Source: an uncultured Bacteroidota bacterium
GTDB lineage: Bacteria; Bacteroidota; Bacteroidia; Flavobacteriales; Flavobacteriaceae
Reading direction: 5' to 3'
Assembly: GCA_902574335.1 (NCBI GenBank)
Contig: CACGNO010000002.1
Location: forward strand, 1 to 61,195
DNA: 61,195 nucleotides
Shown here: one piece after another, positions 45,588-54,158 of the stretch
How positions within the stretch are numbered: the first letter of the stretch is position 1
How the letters are laid out: each line of letters starts with the position of its first letter
Program-made: the position numbers and the translations under genes
The notes under the pieces: model-generated
Databases searched by the model: none
What the model was told of the DNA's origin: nothing
Seen by the model: only the letters and a program-made list of their open reading frames with translations

Positions 45588-46934
45588 TTATACTTTACTC
45601 CATCCTTTTTTAATATTGGATTCAATTTCAGCATCAAAGATTTTTAGAGCTTGGGCTTTATCATTTGTGACTTTAATGTCTCTATTCAATTTGGTTGCTC
45701 TGCTTGGTGAATAGTCAATTCCATAATAAACATATTTAGGATATTCTGTACTAGCTGAATTTGTTTCCCAGATAAAGAATTTTTTAACCATTTTTAAGCC
45801 TTTCATTTCTTTAACATAAAGTTCCTTTCTTAAGATTTTTGATGGGGATTTTTTATCTACAGATTCTTTTTCTTCTCCAAAAGCAATAATTCTTTCAATT
45901 TGATTTAGACCAATATCACTGATGTTAATTTTTTTATCTGATCTAAACCTTGTAAAAACCGGCGTTGTCAAACTAACTGATGGACAATAATCTTCAACTA
46001 TATATGTCTTATCAAATTTTAAAATATGTTTTTTTATAATGCCGTTTGTAGTAGAATTAATGATGTCAGTCGATTCTACTTCCACAACATGTTTTGGCTC
46101 TATCATTGTAAAAGGTATTTTAGAGCTTGACATTTGTAAAATATCAGAGTTTACTTTAATTTTTTCAAAGTCTACAGCAAGTTTTTCTCTATCGGAAATA
46201 GAAAAACCATTAGCAATAACACCAATAATAAGAAATGTATTTTCAGAGCTCATTACACCTACTAAAATTTCTTTCATTAGTGTAGAATCGTTTTGATATC
46301 CTGTAATGAAGCCAAGAATTGCCATATCAAAACTTAAATATTCTTTTATTTTAAAAACTGGCCCGTTCTCTCCTCTAACAATAAGTCCCTCTTCCTTCGA
46401 ATCAACAACTCTGCTATTAAATTCAGCTTCAATATCTTTTTTGCTATTTAATTCAATCTCATCCAGAAAGTAAACTTTACCACTATTAGGAAAAAGGGAT
46501 TTAAGTAAGTCTTTTTTAATACTCCATTCATTTTCTGAAAAAGTCTTGTTGTTGTGTTCTAACAAATCAAAAACAGATATTCTTATATCACTCTTTGAAT
46601 TACTGATTTCTTTTTTTAAATCATAAGACCTTGTTCTCTTCTCGTCACAGTGGAAATATATCTCGCCAACAAATATGCCATCCTCATTTTTTAAAATATT
46701 TGATATTTCCTTTGATAATTCCTCTCTTTCAAAAGCTGTACTGTTGTGATTAACAATGGTAATATTATTTTTATCCTTCAAAATAAAACAAAGGTGTCCA
46801 TCAATTTTTGTAGATACATAATAATTGTCCAAATCGAAGACCCTTGATGATATTTGATCACTTCTTACTGGTAGATACTTACTAGCAACAGTATTTTTAT
46901 AATTCAATAATCTTTCTGATAATTGATCGCTCAT
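45588..46934 (-). CDS. ATP-dependent ligase-like nucleotidyltransferase with WGR-like C-terminus
   Basis: A 448-residue protein. Covalent nucleotidyltransferase motifs are in order: motif I KIDGH (K43, the likely AMP-bound lysine), motif III GIFVGEIYFH (E91), motif IV EEGLIVRG (E182) and motif V VFKIKEYLSF (K195, K197). This is the DNA/RNA ligase and capping-enzyme superfamily. The middle (about 200-330) may be an OB-like domain. The last 75 residues (KFFIWETNS ... KALKIFDAEIESNIKKGWSKV-type ending) resemble a WGR domain by its final A-x-x-x-F ... KKGW pattern. It overlaps the upstream gene by four bases. It may seal nucleic acid or transfer AMP to another target; this is inference. Confidence 0.7.
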   Translation of the reverse strand: MSDQLSERLLNYKNTVASKYLPVRSDQISSRVFDLDNYYVSTKIDGHLCFILKDKNNITIVNHNSTAFEREELSKEISNILKNEDGIFVGEIYFHCDEKRTRSYDLKKEISNSKSDIRISVFDLLEHNNKTFSENEWSIKKDLLKSLFPNSGKVYFLDEIELNSKKDIEAEFNSRVVDSKEEGLIVRGENGPVFKIKEYLSFDMAILGFITGYQNDSTLMKEILVGVMSSENTFLIIGVIANGFSISDREKLAVDFEKIKVNSDILQMSSSKIPFTMIEPKHVVEVESTDIINSTTNGIIKKHILKFDKTYIVEDYCPSVSLTTPVFTRFRSDKKINISDIGLNQIERIIAFGEEKESVDKKSPSKILRKELYVKEMKGLKMVKKFFIWETNSASTEYPKYVYYGIDYSPSRATKLNRDIKVTNDKAQALKIFDAEIESNIKKGWSKV

Positions 46935-47641
46935 ACTACAGTTTTATATTCTTGATTTGATAAATGCATAATTAGACAATATGAATTACCACTAATTTTT
47001 CCCTCTAGAAAAGCCCTATACGGTCTACCATTATCATTCATAACTAATGGCTCATTACCTTTACCGCCACCTAACATCATGAAAGATTCCTTATCATGTA
47101 AATCTTTTGCAATTGTATATAAAAAATCGAATGTTAATCCATTAACATGTTTAAGTTGATATTTTGAACTTAAGACAATTTTGTTGTATAGTTTTTTCTT
47201 AGGAATATATTTACCTGTCCATTTTACAATATCTTCCCCAGTAATATTTGAGTTAATATGTTTTTGTTTTTTTTCTTCAACTAATTCTCCTTTTGGATCT
47301 AATATTTGTTCACTAACAATTACATTATAAACTGGCTTAAGATTTTTATCCGTGTAAATTTTATCTGTTTTTCCTATAAACTTTCCAAAAAGCTCAAAAT
47401 CTATTTCAGAGTCATCTTTCAATAATTTTTCGGAGAAATTAGCATAGTCATCATCAGTTGGTTCAGGCTTATTTAGAATATGATTTATACTGTTTTCAGC
47501 AGTTGATTTAAGTACTTTTCTGTTTGTTGGTTTTTCACCATTTTCAAGTGCTAAATAAATTAAATTACCTGTTTTAACAGACTTAAAATTTATGTCTGCA
47601 TCTCTTTTATTATTGTCTTGTATTCTTATATATCTTAACAT
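46931..47641 (-). CDS. Hypothetical protein, 236 residues
   Basis: Unrecognised. A soluble mixed alpha/beta protein starting MLRYIRIQDNNKRDAD. ESFMMLGGGKGNEPLVMNDNGRPYRAF near residue 190 looks like a conserved turn-rich block, and GEDIVKWTGKYIPKKKLY precedes it. It ends in an ATGA overlap with the ligase-like gene and starts two bases after the 198-residue gene, so tight translational coupling is likely. It may be the partner or substrate of the ligase-like enzyme; no motif proves it. Confidence 0.6.
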   Translation of the reverse strand: MLRYIRIQDNNKRDADINFKSVKTGNLIYLALENGEKPTNRKVLKSTAENSINHILNKPEPTDDDYANFSEKLLKDDSEIDFELFGKFIGKTDKIYTDKNLKPVYNVIVSEQILDPKGELVEEKKQKHINSNITGEDIVKWTGKYIPKKKLYNKIVLSSKYQLKHVNGLTFDFLYTIAKDLHDKESFMMLGGGKGNEPLVMNDNGRPYRAFLEGKISGNSYCLIMHLSNQEYKTVV

Positions 47642-47643
47642 AA

Positions 47644-48240
47644 TTAAAGCATTGAGAAGTCTAATTCATCATCAATTTCTTCTTCTTCCTCCTCTAGATT
47701 TATATTCTCTTGTTCTAGGTAAACAAATTCATTCTTTTTACCAACTGTCATAAAAAACCCTGAATCATTTGAAATAATATAAGCATCATCTCCTTCATAA
47801 TCTTCTCTGTAGTTAAATACTAGGAAATAAACTTCATCATTCTTAAATAAGTTTTTCCATTTATCTAATTGATTATCCGCTATATCAAGTTGATATATTG
47901 ATTTAACATTCACAGATAAAAACTCATCTAAGTCTATTTTTCTACATTTATTTTCTAAAGCAAAAATTGAGCTTACTTTTTCTACTTTTTCATCATGCTC
48001 ATTAAAACCAACCAAGTCAGATCTTTTAACAAAACTTCCATTCTTATCAACTAGGACTTGAGATATAGAGCCCCTTGGTAAAATTCTTGATCCTTGATAC
48101 AAATCAGACACTACACATTCATTTCCCTGGTTATCTTTAACAATTTTTTTTGAGGAGCCATACAGCTTTTTTCTGTCTACTTTTGTTATTTCTGACTCCA
48201 GAACTTGACCCTCAAGATTGAATTTGATTTTTCTGCCCAT
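47644..48240 (-). CDS. Hypothetical protein, 198 residues
   Basis: The family has no name I can give, though the pattern VDRKKLYGSSKKIVKDNQGNE ... LPRGSISQVLVDKNGSFVKRSDL feels like a conserved beta-rich family met near WGR/MoxR genes. The C-terminus is very acidic (NLEEEEEEIDDELDF). No signal peptide or membrane segment. It lies 20 bases after the LRR gene and two before the 236-residue gene in the MoxR operon. A structural or adaptor role is possible. Confidence 0.6.
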   Translation of the reverse strand: MGRKIKFNLEGQVLESEITKVDRKKLYGSSKKIVKDNQGNECVVSDLYQGSRILPRGSISQVLVDKNGSFVKRSDLVGFNEHDEKVEKVSSIFALENKCRKIDLDEFLSVNVKSIYQLDIADNQLDKWKNLFKNDEVYFLVFNYREDYEGDDAYIISNDSGFFMTVGKKNEFVYLEQENINLEEEEEEIDDELDFSML

Positions 48241-48260
48241 TTAAATAAATATATTAAATA

Positions 48261-51200
48261 TTAATTTATAAAAATAGATTTTGGATTATGGAGTACAATT
48301 TTATCTATAGATAGTTTTTTTAAGTTTTTCAATCCACTTAATGAATTAAAATCGTTGATTTTAGCCTCAACACTATAACCCATTACTCCTTGAACTGAAA
48401 ATGATTCTAAAGAATTACAATTTTTTAATAGACTAAATTCGAATGGAGCAGAGTTGCGTCCATATATATTGTAATTTATGTCAAGTTTCTTTAAATTTTT
48501 ACATGATGATAGGGCGTTCAAATTTGTAGTGGAAACATCAATTATATATAATTCCTCTAATTGATTAAAGTTTTTTAGAACATCTAAATTGTCCATAGTT
48601 GAATCATCTCCCCAACTGTTTCTTAAGTTGATTGTTAGCTTTTTTAACTTTTTGTTGTTTTTGATAAAATCCAATGATTCAAGTTTTTTAAAATTTCCTG
48701 TGGTAATTTTTATCTCCTCCAAATTTTCTAAATATTCTAGTGATTTAAGATCAGTAATTGAGTCTGAATAATAACCAAATGAAAGATTTAGATATTTTAA
48801 TTTAGTTAAGTTTTTAAAAAACTTTAAACTACCTGAAACTGATATATCTAATTTGGTAATATTAGAGCTTTTAAACCAATCTGACCTATCTGTCTTTTTT
48901 GGCCCTTTGTTTGTTTCTTCAAAAATTTTAAAATCAATATGTAAATGATCTAATGAAGTTAGTTTATCAACTGGGATAAATCTATCAAATAACCCTTCTC
49001 CAAATTTTCCACCTGAATAAGGAGGGTCTAAAGAAAAAGTATTAATGTTTAATTTATTGATGTTCTCTTTTTTTATTGACTCGTGAATATCTGCATCTTC
49101 TGGAGCATGAGCAATTAGAGAAAATAATCCATAATCCAGGCTTGGCTGCGCTGGGCTTGAGCCTTCGAAGAATTTATTTCTGGTAAGTCCTTCTTCACTT
49201 ATTTTACAACCCTCTAATAGTGTTTCAAATAATTCCGTAATGTTTAAAGAAACAAGCTTAGAGATTGCTTGATCAATTTGATCATAATCTCTACTTGTTA
49301 TTTGTTTTTTAATTTCAGAAAACGCTTTTCTATCATCACTTGAAAGTTTAGGTCTATCTTGTTTCTTATTTGATTGGGATATTGATTTACCATCGATTAT
49401 CGTCAATAAAGAAGCAAAATCTTTATCACTTTCATCCGTTAAAGAATCACCAGAGTAATTCAAGGTGTAAAGTGAGTTAAGATATATAGCAAGCCTATGT
49501 CTTTTTTCAAATGCCAAATTATCAGCAGTAAATACTTCTTTATATTCAGAGGGTATTGTTTCAAAATTGTAATCATCATTAACTGTTATTTTAGCGAACT
49601 GTTCTTTACCAGCGATAAACATAGTGTTCGAAATAAGACCTTCTTTAATTGTTAAAACAAGAGAATTTTTATTAACATCCTTTAATAAATCCATTTCGGA
49701 ATCAGAGTACTGAGACCTAAATGATTTATTTTTAATAATCCGTTTAAAATTTTCAAATAGAGATTTGCCAAGGAAATCTGGTGAATACATTGAATATGAT
49801 CTCTCTAATTCTAAATAACAAAACCCATTGTATGGTTTATCATTTTTTAGAAAACCACCAGAATCACCACCAATTCTATGGATGTCTAAACTTTCTAGGT
49901 CAAAACCAAGAATTGCGCTTTTATTTCCTAAAATATTTTCTCCTTTAGAATTATAAAACGCCGTTACTTTAGAAAGTTTATTCTTTTTATATAAAGCTTC
50001 TAGTTTCAAATCACCTGTTGTGTAGTATTCTTTGTAAAGACCTTCCCTAAATCCTTCTACGACTTGACACTCATTAAAAACACCTTTTGATTCGTCTTGG
50101 CGGCTATCTCTCCAGCTTCCCCGGTTAGCATAAGAACCGATGTGATAATTTAAAATTGTACCTGTAAATGGAACTGCTTTATATCTAATCACAGAATCCA
50201 CAAGTTGAGTATCTTCTTCATTAACCCTATTTTCTAAATTACTTTCAGCTTGCTTTGAATCTGTCATTAAATTTCCATTTCCAATACCAAAAAAATTAAA
50301 TTTATCTAGAGTCAAATGTTTTAAATTCTTTAACTCCTTTAAACCATTTTTTTCAGTTGAAAATTCATTGTCAATACGCTTATTAGCTTGTAATTGAGAA
50401 ATTCTTGCTGAGATATCAAAACTTGTATTCCAGTTCCCGTCTGAACTAAGATCTAATGATTCTAATGAACTACAATTTTTTAAATCTGATAAGTTAGCAG
50501 AATCATTTACAGGCATTGATAAGTCTTTTAGATTTTTACACGCAAATAATCCCGTCATATCTAAATTTTCATCCCCAATTAAAGCTCCCCCTAAAACTAA
50601 ATGTTCTAATTCGTTAAGGCTTGCTAAAAAATTTATGTTCTCCAGTTGTTCATTGGATTGACTGTAGCTTGAAGATGAAACAGAAAGATTTAGACTCTTT
50701 ATTTTTTTACATTCAGCTAAAAAATCCAAGTTTTTAAATCCTTGTGAATAAAATTTCAGTTCTTCAAGGTTTTTCAAAAAATTGAATTTTTCAAGATCAT
50801 CCAGATTATATCCACTGGCGAATTGAATATCAAGTTTTTGGAGCTTTGGAAGATTTTTTAACCAATTTAAACTACCCTTGACTTTTGTGACTATTAAATT
50901 AGTGATAGTATTATTTAGAAAAACTTCTTCAAGATCAACTCCCATATCCTTATTGACATCACTAGGGTTATTATAATGAGCGGTTTTGATGTTGAATTTG
51001 TCAAAATTAATCACTAATGATTCTAGATTAAAAAACTTCTTTAAAGAAACAAAGTTTTCAATTCTAGTGTTGTAATCAAAACTTCCAAAATCAAATATAT
51101 TTATATCTAAAGACGTTATATATTTTTTGTCAATAGAAATATCGACTTTAGCATCATTTGGTGCATCTGCTATTAAATTTATTAAAGCATAATCCAAAAA

Positions 51201-51320
51201 TGGTTGAGCTGGACCAGATCCAGTAAACATTTTAGGTCTTTCTAATTTTTCATCACCAATAATTTTACATCCAAATAAAAGAGTTTCATAAACCTCTGTT
51301 TTTTGTAGTGACCTTAACAA
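48261..51320 (-). CDS. Giant leucine-rich-repeat protein (two helical+LRR units, MORN-like segment)
   Basis: At least 1019 residues, read from TTG 51320, but coding clearly continues upstream: the same frame from 51473 gives natural protein including GIELTADDKKTISKIKKLL, which matches the start of the other LRR protein. No ATG is present there. Each half has a helical module (RDLEQIDLGVELL type) and then LRRs of about 22-25 residues (LKNLEELKFYSQGFKNL, LENLEEIKITTGNFKKL). Between them lies a segment with MORN/YwqK-like repeats (EGLYKEYYTTGDLKLEALYKKNK). It is soluble and probably a protein-binding scaffold. See the frameshift entry at 51409-51476 for its likely union with the DUF285 gene. Confidence 0.75.
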   Translation of the reverse strand: MLRSLQKTEVYETLLFGCKIIGDEKLERPKMFTGSGPAQPFLDYALINLIADAPNDAKVDISIDKKYITSLDINIFDFGSFDYNTRIENFVSLKKFFNLESLVINFDKFNIKTAHYNNPSDVNKDMGVDLEEVFLNNTITNLIVTKVKGSLNWLKNLPKLQKLDIQFASGYNLDDLEKFNFLKNLEELKFYSQGFKNLDFLAECKKIKSLNLSVSSSSYSQSNEQLENINFLASLNELEHLVLGGALIGDENLDMTGLFACKNLKDLSMPVNDSANLSDLKNCSSLESLDLSSDGNWNTSFDISARISQLQANKRIDNEFSTEKNGLKELKNLKHLTLDKFNFFGIGNGNLMTDSKQAESNLENRVNEEDTQLVDSVIRYKAVPFTGTILNYHIGSYANRGSWRDSRQDESKGVFNECQVVEGFREGLYKEYYTTGDLKLEALYKKNKLSKVTAFYNSKGENILGNKSAILGFDLESLDIHRIGGDSGGFLKNDKPYNGFCYLELERSYSMYSPDFLGKSLFENFKRIIKNKSFRSQYSDSEMDLLKDVNKNSLVLTIKEGLISNTMFIAGKEQFAKITVNDDYNFETIPSEYKEVFTADNLAFEKRHRLAIYLNSLYTLNYSGDSLTDESDKDFASLLTIIDGKSISQSNKKQDRPKLSSDDRKAFSEIKKQITSRDYDQIDQAISKLVSLNITELFETLLEGCKISEEGLTRNKFFEGSSPAQPSLDYGLFSLIAHAPEDADIHESIKKENINKLNINTFSLDPPYSGGKFGEGLFDRFIPVDKLTSLDHLHIDFKIFEETNKGPKKTDRSDWFKSSNITKLDISVSGSLKFFKNLTKLKYLNLSFGYYSDSITDLKSLEYLENLEEIKITTGNFKKLESLDFIKNNKKLKKLTINLRNSWGDDSTMDNLDVLKNFNQLEELYIIDVSTTNLNALSSCKNLKKLDINYNIYGRNSAPFEFSLLKNCNSLESFSVQGVMGYSVEAKINDFNSLSGLKNLKKLSIDKIVLHNPKSIFIN

Positions 51321-51408
51321 CTCTACTCCTAAATCAATTTGCTCTAGATCTCTGGCTGTTAATAATTTTTTAATCTTAGAAATAGTTTTTTTATCATCTG
51401 CTGTTAAC

Positions 51409-51476
51409 TCAATTCCAAGGGAATTTGCGGCTTGTGTTGCAACATTTACTCTTTTGGTTTTTTGTTTTAAGATTTA
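51409..51476 (-). other. Probable one-base frameshift joining two genes
   Basis: The upstream DUF285 frame ends in an unlikely tail (KCCNTSRKFPWN, TGA 51409-51411), while the +1 frame over the same bases reads a natural linker (KRVNVATQAANSLGIEL) and runs into the LRR protein. The +1 frame opens after TAA at 51474-51476 and has no ATG or GTG start. A run of six A on the minus strand (51458-51463) is the likely site: with five A the two frames join into one reading of 1566 residues from 52962 to 48261. It could be a sequence error, a mutation or recoding. Confidence 0.7.
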
Positions 51477-52962
51477 AAAATGGGCTATATTCTTTGATGT
51501 TAAATGCCGTAGCACCTTGAAACATGGTACGAGATTTTGGTAATTTTTCATTTAATTTCCAGTTTATTAAATCTTGATTAAATGAAGTTGCGTCTTGAAA
51601 TAACCCCTTCATTTGAGTAACATTACTTACATCCCAACTACTTATGTCCTGATTAAAAGATGTGGCACCACTAAACATATATGACATATCTGCTACATTA
51701 CTAATATCCCAATTGCTAATATCCTGATTAAAAGATGTGGCACCATTAAACATATTTTTCGTGCTCATGTTGCTTTGGGATTTCAATTTCCATTTTCCAA
51801 TAGGAGAATTAAATGAAGTAGCCCCATAAAACATACCTTCAACCCAAGAAAGTGAGTTCACATTCCATTCATTAAGATCCTGATTAAAAGATGTGGCACC
51901 ACTAAACATATAGTTCATACTACCTACTTTACTCACATTCCAATTTCCAATAGGTTGATTAAAAGATGTGGCACCACTAAACATACCGCCCATATTTACT
52001 ACATTACTCACATCCCAATTGCTTATATCCTGATTAAAAGATGTAGGATTATTCTTAGCATTTTCTCTCAGAACAGCGGAATGTTTTTTTGTTTGCCATT
52101 CATTATCCCATTCCCCATTTCTTCCACCACTAAACATATTGTTCATAGTACCTACTTTACTCACATTCCAATTTCCAATAGGTTGATTAAAAGATGTGGC
52201 ACCACTAAACATACTGCTCATATTTTCTACATTACTCACATCCCAATTTCCAATGGGTTGATTAAAAGAAGTGGAACCTGCTCTAGTGTATTGAAAAGTT
52301 CCCACAAACGCGATAATACCTATTGCAACAACATCACTAAACATTCCACACATTGTGTTTACATTACTCACATCCCAATTGCTAAGATCCTGATTAAAAG
52401 ATGTAGCGCCACTAAACATATAATCCATATTTTCTACATTGCCCACATCCCATCCATTAAGATCCTGATTAAAAGATGTGGCACCTAGAAACATTTCTGA
52501 CATGTTTTTTACATTACTCACATTCCACTTACTAATATCCTGATTAAAAGATGTTGGACCCATGTAATAATTTCCTACATACTTTGAGCTTTTAAACATG
52601 CCATGCATTGATTCTACCTTGCTTGTATCCCAATTGCTGATATCTTGATTAAATGTGGGCCAACCACTAAATACTTCTTCCATCGACGAAACATTACTTG
52701 TATCCCAATTGGTAATGTCATCATTAAAGCCCTCTGGAACGGCATCTTGGTAGCCTCCCGGTATTTGGAATAGATAATTAAGACTGGTTAATTTACTTGT
52801 AACGACTCTATTTAAAGGATATTCCCTTGATTTAACTATTCTCTTTATATCAGCTACTCCTCTGGCAACATAATACTCTTCACCATTAAACTCATAAACT
52901 TTACCGCGTTTTGCCTCTTCTTTAGCAACAACAGTTATTCCGTTTTTATGTAAATAAATCAT
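51409..52962 (-). CDS. BspA-like DUF285 repeat protein (probably N-terminal part of the LRR protein)
   Basis: A 517-residue frame. The N-terminus MIYLHKNGITVVAKEEAKRG with YEFNGEEYYVARG is a short beta domain seen ahead of cytoplasmic DUF285 proteins; there is no signal peptide. From about residue 55 there are some 15 DUF285 (BspA-type LRR) repeats of about 25 residues with the pattern MFxGATSFNQDISNWDVSNV. One repeat carries an insertion (near residues 205-225, FVGTFQYTRAG) and another a longer one (NEWQTKKHSAVLRENAKNN). It follows the metallopeptidase gene by 11 bases. See the entry at 51409-51476 for the frame problem. Confidence 0.8.
   Translation of the reverse strand: MIYLHKNGITVVAKEEAKRGKVYEFNGEEYYVARGVADIKRIVKSREYPLNRVVTSKLTSLNYLFQIPGGYQDAVPEGFNDDITNWDTSNVSSMEEVFSGWPTFNQDISNWDTSKVESMHGMFKSSKYVGNYYMGPTSFNQDISKWNVSNVKNMSEMFLGATSFNQDLNGWDVGNVENMDYMFSGATSFNQDLSNWDVSNVNTMCGMFSDVVAIGIIAFVGTFQYTRAGSTSFNQPIGNWDVSNVENMSSMFSGATSFNQPIGNWNVSKVGTMNNMFSGGRNGEWDNEWQTKKHSAVLRENAKNNPTSFNQDISNWDVSNVVNMGGMFSGATSFNQPIGNWNVSKVGSMNYMFSGATSFNQDLNEWNVNSLSWVEGMFYGATSFNSPIGKWKLKSQSNMSTKNMFNGATSFNQDISNWDISNVADMSYMFSGATSFNQDISSWDVSNVTQMKGLFQDATSFNQDLINWKLNEKLPKSRTMFQGATAFNIKEYSPFLNLKTKNQKSKCCNTSRKFPWN
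51600..52740 (-). repeat. Tandem coding repeats (DUF285, about 75 bp per unit)
   Basis: The plus strand shows many near-identical blocks such as aaagatgtggcaccactaaa followed by catat-type residues, spaced about 75 bases or multiples, matching the 25-residue protein repeat. Several blocks differ by only a few bases, so recent unit gain or loss by recombination or slippage is likely. Open frame is kept on the minus strand throughout. Confidence 0.8.
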
Positions 52963-52973
52963 ATTTTAAATTT

Positions 52974-54152
52974 TTAATTAGTCATTTTAACAACCCTCCC
53001 AAATTTAAGGTGTGGGCCTACTTTTCCATCTTTTGTAATACACCAAAAAACCTTGCACGGTGGTTTAATTTTTGGTTCAGGTGCATAACCGTCTGTTAAA
53101 TATATGCAACCATCATATCTTTCAAATCTATTAGATCTAATATGTTCAAAAACTGGGTCAAATGAGGTGCCTCCTCCTCCATGAACAAATTCTGGTGTAC
53201 GGCCTCTGTATGAATATTTTTTTTGAACATCAGCGTCACATTCAAGGACATCAACCTCAGCGCCAAATTTCCACATACTATGTATTTCACTGAAAAAAGT
53301 ATTAAAATCATCTATATTAATTGAACCTGAAGTGTCAATGGCAACAGCAAGTTTTTGGAATCTTTTAATTTTTATTCCTGGACGAGTACCAAATCTCTTA
53401 CTAAATCTTTTCATAGTGTGATAAACTCTTGTTCTTCTACTTGTTGATGAAAAAAGCTTAAGTGCTCGTTTCCAATCTATTTGTGGATTACGTTTTTCAA
53501 TTATACTTTGAATCAATGATTTGATACCAAGGGGAATTGTACCATGATCTTTTATAGGTGTACGATCTTTTGCTTGAATAATCATTCTATCAACCTCTGT
53601 TTCCACTACTTCCATACTGAAGTTTTCATTTTCCCCCCACATCTTGTGGTCACTATGAGTACCCTGTTCAGATATTTCCATGAGTCTCTTCATATATTCT
53701 GAATCTTTTGAAGCATTTTTTTTTAAATTTTCATAATACCACTCAACAGATTTATCTTTCGGCAATTTTAATTCAGGAAATGTTTCTAAGGTAACTGCTG
53801 AATCCGGTAATTTCCATGGGGCTATTAATTGATTTACTACTATGTCAGCAGCAATATTAAAAAGCTGGTTGTCATAGGTTTTGGTTTTCATTCTAAACAG
53901 ATGCTTAAATATTATATGGAGTGTTTCATGCTTAATAACAGCAACTCTTTCAGTCATGGATCTTAATTCTTTTAAAAAGAAATTTTCGTTTACATATAAT
54001 GCAATTTTTCCTGATTTAAATCCAACAGCTGCTGTTGGGACTTTATCGGTAACTTCGCGAATAACACCACTTAAAAAATGTGCATAAAAGGGCTCTTTTA
54101 AGAGCATCTTAATTATACACCTTGATATTTCTTCGTTTATGTCTTTACTCAA
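52974..54152 (-). CDS. Metallopeptidase-like/vWA protein (DUF2201 type)
   Basis: A 392-residue cytosolic protein. The N-terminal half is a putative zinc metallopeptidase with VIKHETLHIIFKHL (HETLH at 75-79) and FNIAADIVVNQL as a third-ligand region. The C-terminal half (from about residue 265) is a von Willebrand A domain: AIDTSGSINIDDF is the metal-ion-dependent adhesion site, GGGGTSFDPVF carries its threonine and IYLTDGYAPEP its aspartate. This is the DUF2201 family, regularly encoded with a MoxR ATPase. MoxR probably remodels or activates the vWA protein. An LRR gene lies between it and MoxR (6 and 10 bases). Confidence 0.88.
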   Translation of the reverse strand: MSKDINEEISRCIIKMLLKEPFYAHFLSGVIREVTDKVPTAAVGFKSGKIALYVNENFFLKELRSMTERVAVIKHETLHIIFKHLFRMKTKTYDNQLFNIAADIVVNQLIAPWKLPDSAVTLETFPELKLPKDKSVEWYYENLKKNASKDSEYMKRLMEISEQGTHSDHKMWGENENFSMEVVETEVDRMIIQAKDRTPIKDHGTIPLGIKSLIQSIIEKRNPQIDWKRALKLFSSTSRRTRVYHTMKRFSKRFGTRPGIKIKRFQKLAVAIDTSGSINIDDFNTFFSEIHSMWKFGAEVDVLECDADVQKKYSYRGRTPEFVHGGGGTSFDPVFEHIRSNRFERYDGCIYLTDGYAPEPKIKPPCKVFWCITKDGKVGPHLKFGRVVKMTN

Positions 54153-54158
54153 AATAAT

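Noticed and set aside
45588-46934. Housekeeping DNA ligase
   Set aside because: The superfamily motifs are present but the spacing, the WGR-like end and the operon context differ from LigA (NAD-dependent) and from LigD-type ligases.
51457-51464. A_AAA_AAC heptamer as a programmed -1 frameshift site
   Set aside because: It is in the right phase, but a -1 shift reaches a stop after three codons; the LRR protein is in the +1 frame.
51955-52488. A 177-residue open frame on the plus strand across the DUF285 repeats
   Set aside because: It is an antisense shadow of the tandem coding repeats; its composition (His/Ile-rich, repeating) and the strong minus-strand protein pattern argue against a gene.
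51600-52740. Regular direct repeats that might suggest CRISPR
   Set aside because: The whole stretch stays open on the minus strand and encodes DUF285 units; there are no unrelated spacers and no cas genes.
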